The position numbers and the translations under genes are program-made. A stretch of DNA of 6,388 nt. It comes from an uncultured Flavobacteriales bacterium (GTDB lineage Bacteria > Bacteroidota > Bacteroidia > Flavobacteriales > Crocinitomicaceae). Below the pieces are notes generated by a model. That model was not told the origin of the DNA, searched no databases, and saw nothing but the letters and a program-made list of their open reading frames with translations. The stretch is from the NCBI GenBank assembly GCA_946478775.1, contig CAMLDR010000220.1, positions 1-6,388 on the forward strand, given 5' to 3'. Below, one piece after another: positions 1-6,388 of the stretch (the stretch's first letter is position 1; every line of letters begins with the position of its first letter).

Positions 1-533
1 TTTTTCAGGATGTAATCCGCATTTATGGGAATGTCTACGCGGAGAATTTCTGACTCATAAAGTGCCATAAGATCCAGTTCGTGAATGGCTGCTACTTCGC
101 GTTCGGACCGTAGATACTCGAATGTTTGGTGTTCGGAGTAGAAAACATACGGAGTGATCAGGAATTTACTTACAGGGACAAAAAGCGGTGTCAACTCCTT
201 CAATACTTCGAAATTCCTTGCATGAACTCCAATTTCTTCATAGCATTCACGGATTGCCGTATCCAACAGGTTGTCATCATCCAGTTCTTTTTTTCCTCCC
301 GGAAAGCTGATTTGACCGCTGTGTGAACCGTCGTATTCTTGTCTCCTGGTTACGATAGTGCATAACCTGCCGGCTTCATTGTGGAAGAGGATAATGGCCA
401 CTGCAGCATCACGGAAGGTGATACCTTGTCTTATTTGCTCCATTGAACTTCCTCTAAAAGGCATAAAAGCCAGATGAGAACCTTCTCCCGGTAATTCGTT
501 TTGGAATTTTGAAATTAATTCTTGGTGTGTCAT
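1..533 (-). CDS. CoA-pyrophosphatase-type NUDIX hydrolase (3' end cut by window edge)
   Basis: The reading frame starts at ATG 533-531 and stays open to the left edge, giving 177 complete residues of a protein that is usually a little over 200 long. Two signatures mark it as the NudL/YeaB CoA-diphosphatase branch of the NUDIX superfamily. One is the segment TRR-x5-H-x-GQISFPGG at about residues 62-80, which is the UPF0035-type motif found just before the NUDIX box. The other is the box itself at about 79-103, ending REC-x-EEIGV, with acidic residues able to bind Mg2+ or Mn2+. Family members cleave CoA and related dinucleoside diphosphates to 3',5'-ADP and 4'-phosphopantetheine in the cytoplasm. 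The exact substrate here is inferred. The start codon overlaps the stop of the upstream lipoprotein gene (ATGA), which fixes the start and implies translational coupling. No frameshift is visible. The C-terminus and any terminator lie outside the window. Confidence 0.88.
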   Translation of the reverse strand, partial: MTHQELISKFQNELPGEGSHLAFMPFRGSSMEQIRQGITFRDAAVAIILFHNEAGRLCTIVTRRQEYDGSHSGQISFPGGKKELDDDNLLDTAIRECYEEIGVHARNFEVLKELTPLFVPVSKFLITPYVFYSEHQTFEYLRSEREVAAIHELDLMALYESEILRVDIPINADYILK

Positions 534-1135
534 TTTGATTTTCGTACGCTTTTCAGAATCCGCTCAAAATCGTCATACGTGTAATTCATGATAGGCTTAC
601 TTGAAATCCATTGGAACACATAATACTCACGGCCTACTTTTATCGTCGAAGTAATGTAATATGCTTGTCCGGAATAAGTTCCGTCACCGGCAACAGTCTG
701 GATCAGGCCTTTGTTCCGGAATGTTTTGGGTAATTCTTTTTTGATCGATACACCCGAATTGTCAAGAGATTCGAAGCGGCGCCAAACATAGGCATCCTGG
801 AAAGTATTTAAGAGATCTTCTTCAACGATGTAGTCAGCGATAAATTCCCTGTTCAAATCCGATTGATTAAACCGTTCCACCGAGAAGTAAATATTAAAAG
901 CATTACTGGTCCGGGTTAAAGAAGAATTCTTGATGGTGTAATTGTGAGAATAATTTTGCTTGAAATGGTCCGGAAGTTTAAATGAAATTCCTTCGTATTT
1001 CAGGGTTTTATCCAGTTTAAAATTATAGTGATTGGTTTTAAAGGCTTCTCGGAGTTCTTTATTTTCTTTGTCATAATCAAAACATCCCAGCAGGAGGAAG
1101 GATGGCATGAACAAAAACAGGATGCGGTAAATCAT
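530..1135 (-). CDS. Predicted lipoprotein of unknown function, possible PsbP/Mog1-like fold
   Basis: This is a complete 201-residue protein. It opens with a lipoprotein signal: one Arg at position 4, a hydrophobic stretch 5-16, and a lipobox LLGC with the lipidated Cys at 18. The residues just after the Cys (FDYDKE) are acidic. In some Bacteroidota, acidic residues near this position mark surface export, but this is not a clear match to a known export signal. The mature part is soluble, with a KLPDHF segment near 54-59 and an aromatic-rich C-terminal strand and helix (YYVFQW at 171-176, then DDFERILKSV at 188-197). That arrangement resembles PsbP/Mog1-like domains, which is a guess from pattern only. 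I do not recognise a named family. The gene follows the gyrB terminator, and its stop overlaps the start of the NUDIX gene, so the two are co-transcribed. No Shine-Dalgarno site is visible; the leader is AT-rich, as is usual in Bacteroidota. Confidence 0.85.
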   Translation of the reverse strand: MIYRILFLFMPSFLLLGCFDYDKENKELREAFKTNHYNFKLDKTLKYEGISFKLPDHFKQNYSHNYTIKNSSLTRTSNAFNIYFSVERFNQSDLNREFIADYIVEEDLLNTFQDAYVWRRFESLDNSGVSIKKELPKTFRNKGLIQTVAGDGTYSGQAYYITSTIKVGREYYVFQWISSKPIMNYTYDDFERILKSVRKSK

Positions 1136-1171
1136 GTGACGAATTTCGTTTGACTAAAATTGATTCGGTTA

Positions 1172-1179
1172 TAAATATA
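1172..1179 (-). promoter_or_regulatory. Candidate -7 element (TATATTTA) for the lipoprotein/NUDIX operon
   Basis: Read on the minus strand, TATATTTA matches seven of eight positions of the Bacteroidota -7 consensus TAnnTTTG. It lies 36 bases before the lipoprotein ATG and would give a leader of about 25-30 bases. It abuts the T-tract of the gyrB terminator, so any -33 element would fall inside that hairpin, where no TTTG is seen. AT-rich sequence can match by chance, so this is tentative. Confidence 0.33.
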
Positions 1180-1209
1180 AAAAAAGCCCCGGCATTTATC
1201 GCCGGGGCT
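1179..1209 (-). terminator. Intrinsic terminator of gyrB
   Basis: A perfect 9-base-pair GC-rich stem (AGCCCCGGC at 1185-1193 with GCCGGGGCT at 1201-1209) has a 7-base loop. On the minus strand it is followed by a run of seven T (1185-1179). It begins 8 bases past the gyrB stop codon. The plus strand has no T-run after the stem, so it works for minus-strand transcription. Confidence 0.92.
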
Positions 1210-1216
1210 CATCAAT

Positions 1217-3172
<1,956 letters not shown>

Positions 3173-3208
3173 TTAAATTGCTTAAAAAACGCATTTTTCA
3201 ATGCCCAA

Positions 3209-3216
3209 CAAATATA
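3209..3216 (-). promoter_or_regulatory. Candidate gyrB promoter, -7 element TATATTTG
   Basis: On the minus strand this octamer is an exact match to the Bacteroidota housekeeping-sigma -7 consensus TAnnTTTG. It ends about 40 bases before the gyrB start, implying a leader of roughly 30 bases. I see no clean TTTG -33 element at 19-21 bases upstream. Position and exact match make it the best promoter candidate in the window. The rest of the 3170-3295 spacer shows no small gene or other signal. Confidence 0.6.
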
Positions 3217-3295
3217 CGGAATTTAAGCCGTTTTTACTAGCGGTAAATGCGCTGAAAGGCCAGTACTTATCAACAAAATATTGACATTTGAACAT

Positions 3296-3326
3296 AAAAA
3301 AAGCCCCGGTCCAACCAGGGCTTTTT
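3296..3326 (-). terminator. Intrinsic terminator of the glutathione-peroxidase-family gene
   Basis: On the minus strand, AAAAAGCCCTGG (3326-3315) pairs with CCGGGGCTTTTT (3309-3298) through one U-G wobble and a 5-base loop. A run of seven T (3302-3296) forms the 3' side. It starts about 18 bases past the stop codon at 3345. The A-run before the stem also gives a T-run on the plus strand, so some bidirectional activity is possible, but no plus-strand gene precedes it. Confidence 0.88.
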
Positions 3327-3344
3327 AATCACCGTATTTATAGG

Positions 3345-3878
3345 CTATTTAGCCGTTATCCAAGAGATAATTTCTTCCGACAAAGGTTTTGTTCCCGGAG
3401 GAATTACTTTCACCAGTTTTCCATTTTCATCAATCAGGTATTTCTGGAAATTCCATTTCACCGAACTGTCTGAATGACCGTTTTTACTTTTCTCGGTTAG
3501 GAACAAGTACAAAGGATGCATTTCTTTTCCCTTTACTTCGATTTTGCTCATCATAGGAAAGCTTACGCCATAGTTCTTTTGACAAAATGCTTTGATTTCT
3601 TCATTGGAACCCGGCTCCTGAGACATGAAGTCATTCGATGGAAAACCGATGATCACAAAATTCTGATCTTTATACGTTTGATACAGCTTTTCCAATTCTT
3701 CATATTGCGGCGTTAATCCGCATTTGGAGGCCGTGTTTACGATCATGACTTTTTTTCCTTTTAAGGATGCAAGGTCGTATTCTTTGCCGTCAATATCGGT
3801 TACTTTGAAGTCATAGATCGTTTGAGCAGACGCCAAAGCACTGATCAAAACAAATAGAGAAAATAATACCGCTTTCAT
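3345..3878 (-). CDS. Exported glutathione-peroxidase-family (probably thioredoxin-dependent) peroxidase
   Basis: This 177-residue protein has a Sec signal peptide (residues 1-18, likely cleaved after ASA before Q19) ahead of a full GPx domain with a thioredoxin fold. It should reduce hydrogen peroxide or lipid hydroperoxides in the periplasm. The catalytic tetrad is visible: peroxidatic Cys53 in NTASKCGLT, Gln87 in SQEPG, and Trp142-Asn143 in KWNF. Cys99 (AFCQKNYG) sits where thioredoxin-dependent, two-Cys GPx enzymes carry the resolving Cys, so thioredoxin-like partners are more likely reductants than glutathione. The third common Cys of the family, in FPCNQF, is Ser81 here (FPSNDF). Usual cytosolic members are about 160 residues, so the extra length is the signal peptide. 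The gene is divergent from the OmpA-like gene over a 68-base spacer and ends at its own terminator. No Shine-Dalgarno site is seen. Family assignment is secure; reductant and location are inferred. Confidence 0.93.
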   Translation of the reverse strand: MKAVLFSLFVLISALASAQTIYDFKVTDIDGKEYDLASLKGKKVMIVNTASKCGLTPQYEELEKLYQTYKDQNFVIIGFPSNDFMSQEPGSNEEIKAFCQKNYGVSFPMMSKIEVKGKEMHPLYLFLTEKSKNGHSDSSVKWNFQKYLIDENGKLVKVIPPGTKPLSEEIISWITAK

Positions 3879-3946
3879 AATTAAAAAATATTAGTTTAAA
3901 GAGACGTAAAAGGCAACTTTTTTCTAAAATTAACGAATAAGTGAAC

Positions 3947-4786
3947 ATGAAGTACCAACTTTTCATTTTTTCAATGGTTATATCTCTCTTTGTTGAAGCT
4001 CAGGTAACTGGAGTTTGGAAAGGGGTATTGATCCGGGATGGCCAGAAATTAGACCAGGCATCCATCATTTATTTCGATTTTGGAAAAGAGCCGGTTACCC
4101 GGGAAGAGCTGGCAGGAAAAGACGGGTTTGTGGTGCGTGTGCTTAAAATGGACTCTAAAAATGGGGTGATCAAAGCAAAACAATCAACCGTCGTTAAGAA
4201 AAAGGATGTTTACGGAAATCGATGGTGTGCATTGGATTTCGAATTGGCGTATGTGGATTCAACCGGATATTTGCAGGGAAAGTTCTTTAGCCTGGAATGT
4301 AAGGGAATTAGTGGTAAAGTAGTTTGTTTTAAGGTTTCGGAAACAGTTGCAAAAGAGAAGACCTCAGTGGAGCTGCAGTCCTGGAGACCTATTTTCCTGG
4401 ATGATCTTAAAAAGGGCAGGAAATCCAGGGAAATACGTGATTCTGAAAGAAAGAACTTCCATTTTGAGCCGATCTATTTTGATTACGACAAGGCAGAGAT
4501 TCGATCGGAATACGATGCATTCTTAAAACGCATCGTTTATGTCGTTAACAGCCATTCGGATTTGAGGGTCCGCGTAACCGGAAATACGGATGCCGACGGA
4601 TCTGACGAATACAATGTGCAGCTTTCTGAAAGAAGGGCACAGGCTATTATCGACTTTTTCGTAAAGGCCGGATTGAAACGCGACCGGATCGTGATTGATT
4701 TTAAAGGCGAAAAGAACCCCGTCAGCGATAATAAATCGGACGAAGGGAAGCAATTGAACAGAAGGGTGGACTTTGAGTTTATTTAG
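3947..4786 (+). CDS. Exported OmpA-like peptidoglycan-binding protein with an unassigned N-terminal domain
   Basis: The protein has 279 residues from ATG 3947. An in-frame GTG at 3941 would add two residues, but the ATG gives a better signal peptide (1-18, cleaved near VEA before Q19). Residues about 20-130 form a strand-rich domain beginning VTGVWKGVLIRDG, with Cys94, Cys118 and Cys127; I cannot name it. A charged linker (about 150-170) leads to an OmpA C-terminal domain at 174-279. This shows IYFDYDKAEI, TDADGSDEYN with Asp215, and SERRAQ with Arg230, matching E. coli OmpA Asp271 and Arg286 that bind the diaminopimelate of peptidoglycan. It ends NRRVDFEFI. There is no lipobox and no visible outer-membrane barrel, so a periplasmic protein held on the cell wall is likely. 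It is the only plus-strand gene here. It converges on the next gene with 12 bases between the stops and no clear terminator. Confidence 0.92.
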   Translation: MKYQLFIFSMVISLFVEAQVTGVWKGVLIRDGQKLDQASIIYFDFGKEPVTREELAGKDGFVVRVLKMDSKNGVIKAKQSTVVKKKDVYGNRWCALDFELAYVDSTGYLQGKFFSLECKGISGKVVCFKVSETVAKEKTSVELQSWRPIFLDDLKKGRKSREIRDSERKNFHFEPIYFDYDKAEIRSEYDAFLKRIVYVVNSHSDLRVRVTGNTDADGSDEYNVQLSERRAQAIIDFFVKAGLKRDRIVIDFKGEKNPVSDNKSDEGKQLNRRVDFEFI

Positions 4787-4798
4787 GGTTGAAAGGTC

Positions 4799-5440
4799 CT
4801 ACAACCGATCTACCAGCTCCTCATCAGAGGAGTCATCTGTCTTGCTAATCAACTCATTGATCTTTGGCTGAATAAACCAGATTCCCACCGGAAAAATCCA
4901 GATCAGGAAAAAGTACCCCACAAAATCGGAAAAGCGTGCATTTCTTTGCAATTCAGCAGAGCGAATGATCTTTGCTGAAAAATAAATGCTGTGAAGGATG
5001 CAGAAAATACTGAAGAAGTGAAGGAGGAAAAAAAGAATTCCTAAACCGGCAATTAGTGGCAGATTTTCTTCGCTTTGTTGATCAAACGTATCGATGATGA
5101 ATGTGATGTAAAAGGGGAGAAGGCAAAAATAAAGAAACGGAATAACGAAGAAGAACTTCATTCTTCCTAATGGAAGGGGGACATGACTTGGAACAAGTTT
5201 GCTGAGTTTGGTGAAAATGCTCCAAAACCAGGCAAATTGAACGAATCCGCAAAGAATAAAAATGACAGGGATAAAGTAAAGAAGCCAGGAAGCAGCTTCG
5301 GGTCTGTAAGGCCTGTTGTATTCCAGGGCGGTAATCGTAAAGGTGGCGATAATACCGAAAATGATCATGGTCAGGAATGGAATGACTATGTGGGGGACAA
5401 ATAACTGCCAGTGCTTTGCACGAAGAAAGATTGAGTTCAT
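4799..5440 (-). CDS. Five-helix integral membrane protein of unknown function
   Basis: The protein has 213 residues when started at ATG 5440-5438. The frame stays open further upstream to 5623, but that extension would run through two hairpins and into the end of the TPR gene, and it reads as non-protein-like sequence. The chosen start gives a clean protein opening MNSIFLRAKHW. Hydrophobic segments lie at about 13-38, 52-76, 95-118, 128-156 and 172-191. The polar tail (about 192-213) is rich in Asp and Glu. The last helix, VGYFFLIWIFPVGIWFIQP, resembles a motif I associate with uncharacterised Bacteroidota membrane proteins; this is recollection, not a search. No catalytic or transport motif is visible. 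A possible weak -7 element (TATATTCA, 5459-5466) lies close to the start; otherwise the gene depends on read-through from the TPR gene. No function is assigned. Confidence 0.82.
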   Translation of the reverse strand: MNSIFLRAKHWQLFVPHIVIPFLTMIIFGIIATFTITALEYNRPYRPEAASWLLYFIPVIFILCGFVQFAWFWSIFTKLSKLVPSHVPLPLGRMKFFFVIPFLYFCLLPFYITFIIDTFDQQSEENLPLIAGLGILFFLLHFFSIFCILHSIYFSAKIIRSAELQRNARFSDFVGYFFLIWIFPVGIWFIQPKINELISKTDDSSDEELVDRL

Positions 5441-5472
5441 GGAATGTACTTTAAAGGTTGAATATAACGAAA

Positions 5473-5512
5473 AAAAATGCAGGGGCGCGAGGCTTCGCGT
5501 TCCTACATTTTT
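5473..5512. repeat. REP-like imperfect palindrome, may also act as a terminator
   Basis: A near-complete inverted repeat: AAAAATG at 5473-5479 pairs with CATTTTT at 5506-5512, and AGGGGCGCGA at 5481-5490 with TCGCGTTCCT at 5495-5504. The loop is GGCT, and one C/A mismatch separates the two stem blocks. Two G-T pairs in the stem make the plus-strand RNA fold better than the minus-strand one. On the minus strand the stem is followed by eight T (5477-5470), so it could terminate the TPR transcript. The GC-rich core in an AT-rich spacer looks like a dispersed extragenic palindrome. Only one copy is in this window, so repeat status is inferred. Confidence 0.5.
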
Positions 5513-5522
5513 ATAAAGCACA

Positions 5523-5553
5523 AACCCCGACGATCGCAAGCGATGCCGGGGTT
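5523..5553 (-). terminator. Probable terminator downstream of the TPR gene
   Basis: AACCCCG (5523-5529) pairs with CGGGGTT (5547-5553). An inner extension reaches a CAAG loop, with one bulged base and a pair that is a U-G wobble only on the minus strand. It starts about 36 bases past the TPR stop codon. The following T-tract is interrupted (TTTGTGCTTT), so it may be weak alone and act together with the second hairpin 10 bases further on. Confidence 0.62.
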
Positions 5554-5588
5554 CTAATTTTATATCGTCAGCTGTTGCTGATATTCTC

Positions 5589-6388
5589 TTACTTGATGAA
5601 AGACATAGAAGCGTCTTCAGCATACTTTAAGAACTCACGGTCCTTAGCAGCTTTAGCTTTCCATGCAGCATCTTTACCGATTGCATTTTTCAGGTTGCTT
5701 ACAACATCAGTCAATTTACTTTGACGAGCAGCAGCAATTGCTTTCAGGTAATATCCCTGACCTGATTCTTTATCGTTTGAATCATCGATAGTTTTAACTG
5801 CAGCAGCAGCATCACCGTTCAACAATTGAGCAAGAGCTTTGTTGAAAGAAGCTGTTCCACCGAATCCGCTAACTGCATCTGCATATTTACCGTTTTGAAT
5901 AGCGATAATTGCTTTGTTGTAGTTTACTTCATCACCAGCTCCACCAGCTTGACCGAATAAGTCAGAAGCTTTCTTGCGATCTCCGCTTACTCCTGCAACA
6001 GCACCTAAGTTGTTTTTAGAGATAGCATTATCTTTCAAGCTGTTTGCTTTTTCGAACTGAGATTTAGCTTCAGCAACTTTCCCCTGGTTGTACAATACAA
6101 CACCAACGTTGTTAGCTGCACGGTAATCAGACGGGTCTTTTTTCTCAGCCTCACGGTACAAACGACCTTTCTCGTTCAAATCTTCTGTTAAAGTAGCTGT
6201 GAATAACAACTCCTCTAAAGTCAATTTTTGCGGATCTGAAGTAGAAAGAGCTTTCAATTCTTCATCAGAATATCCTGTTAGATCGTAAACCACGCTTACT
6301 TCAGCACGACGCAATAAAGGGAAAACGTTTTTATCTAATTCTGTAAATGATTTACCTAAGTTTCTCATTTCAGTCTCACGTTGATTTG
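5589..6388 (-). CDS. C-terminal part of a TPR protein, probably envelope-associated (5' end beyond the window)
   Basis: The frame is open to the right edge without a stop, and the residues before the internal Met at 6368-6366 (NQRETE) continue the protein, so that Met is probably not the true start. Residues are counted from that Met. A charged helical region (about 1-75, with RNLGKSFTELD and LRRAEVSVVY) precedes tetratricopeptide repeats. One clear repeat is at about 81-114 (NNVGVVLYNQGKVAEA) and a second at about 115-141 (NNLGAVAGVSGDRKKA), followed by decayed Ala/Gly-rich helical pairs to the end. From memory, Bacteroidota proteins with this C-terminus carry an OmpA-like domain upstream; that part is not visible here. 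TPRs act as protein-binding scaffolds; the partner is unknown. Codon use looks more biased than in its neighbours (many GCT, CGT, GTA, TTA), which suggests strong expression. The gene ends at a pair of hairpins. Confidence 0.85.
   Translation of the reverse strand, partial: NQRETEMRNLGKSFTELDKNVFPLLRRAEVSVVYDLTGYSDEELKALSTSDPQKLTLEELLFTATLTEDLNEKGRLYREAEKKDPSDYRAANNVGVVLYNQGKVAEAKSQFEKANSLKDNAISKNNLGAVAGVSGDRKKASDLFGQAGGAGDEVNYNKAIIAIQNGKYADAVSGFGGTASFNKALAQLLNGDAAAAVKTIDDSNDKESGQGYYLKAIAAARQSKLTDVVSNLKNAIGKDAAWKAKAAKDREFLKYAEDASMSFIK

Noticed and set aside
126..326. Plus-strand 66-codon open frame
   Set aside because: It is antisense to the NUDIX motif region, whose minus-strand frame shows clear family signatures.
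456..468. Possible resistance-type change at GyrB Arg456 (E. coli Lys447 position), considered with the gyrB entry
   Set aside because: Arg is a common natural residue here in many bacteria, so it gives no sign of drug selection. The coordinates given are protein residues around it, not bases.
3281..3286. TTGACA resembling an E. coli sigma-70 -35 box
   Set aside because: Bacteroidota use a different promoter form, there is no plus-strand gene to drive, and the adjacent hairpin is a terminator.
3941..3946. GTG start for the OmpA-like protein
   Set aside because: It adds only Met-Asn before MKYQ; the ATG at 3947 gives a standard signal peptide and is the more common start type.
3879..3946. 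Divergent promoters between the GPx and OmpA-like genes
   Set aside because: Promoters must exist here, but only weak AT-rich partial matches to TAnnTTTG are seen, not good enough to place.
5441..5623. N-terminal extension of the membrane protein frame up to an ATG at 5623
   Set aside because: It would overlap the TPR gene's 3' end, run through both hairpins and add 61 residues of non-protein-like sequence; ATG 5440 gives a normal membrane protein.
5183..5724. Overlapping plus-strand open frames across the membrane protein gene, spacer and TPR gene end
   Set aside because: They are antisense shadows with low-complexity or incoherent translations; one crosses both hairpins.

Overview
The window comes from a bacterium of the phylum Bacteroidota, most likely a flavobacterium (a Crocinitomicaceae/Fluviicola-like genome is my best guess, by inference only). 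Four things point there. GyrB is a 650-residue form without the long enterobacterial insertion. A Bacteroidota-type -7 promoter element (TATATTTG) lies upstream of gyrB. Convincing Shine-Dalgarno sites are absent and the leaders are AT-rich. The gene families (TPR protein, OmpA-like protein, lipoprotein) are typical of the phylum. Base composition looks like roughly 40% GC by eye.

Layout: six of the seven genes are on the minus strand. From the left edge, reading back from the right: a 3'-truncated CoA-pyrophosphatase-type NUDIX hydrolase (1-533, minus) overlaps a lipoprotein gene (530-1135, minus) by an ATGA stop/start, so these two form a translationally coupled pair. A strong intrinsic terminator (1179-1209) separates them from gyrB (1217-3169, minus), which has its own promoter candidate at 3209-3216. 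A second terminator (3296-3326) ends a gene for a secreted glutathione-peroxidase-family protein (3345-3878, minus). This gene is divergent from the only plus-strand gene, an exported OmpA-like peptidoglycan-binding protein (3947-4786). That gene converges, with a 12-base gap, on a five-helix membrane protein gene (4799-5440, minus). A 148-base spacer holds two hairpins (a terminator at 5523-5553 and a REP-like palindrome at 5473-5512). The window ends with the C-terminal part of a TPR protein (5589 to the right edge, minus).

How they fit together: this is mostly housekeeping and cell-envelope content. It covers DNA supercoiling (GyrB), nucleotide/cofactor clean-up (NUDIX), periplasmic peroxide reduction (GPx), envelope anchoring (OmpA-like) and envelope proteins of unknown role (lipoprotein, five-helix membrane protein, TPR protein). 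Apart from the coupled lipoprotein/NUDIX pair, each gene seems to be its own transcription unit. I see no transposase, integrase, CRISPR array, defence island, tRNA or rRNA, and no convincing evidence of an undescribed multi-gene system. The points most worth a second look are the palindromic element at 5473-5512, the unassigned N-terminal domain of the OmpA-like protein, and the coupled lipoprotein/NUDIX pair. No gene-free stretch exceeds 300 bases; the largest is 3170-3344.
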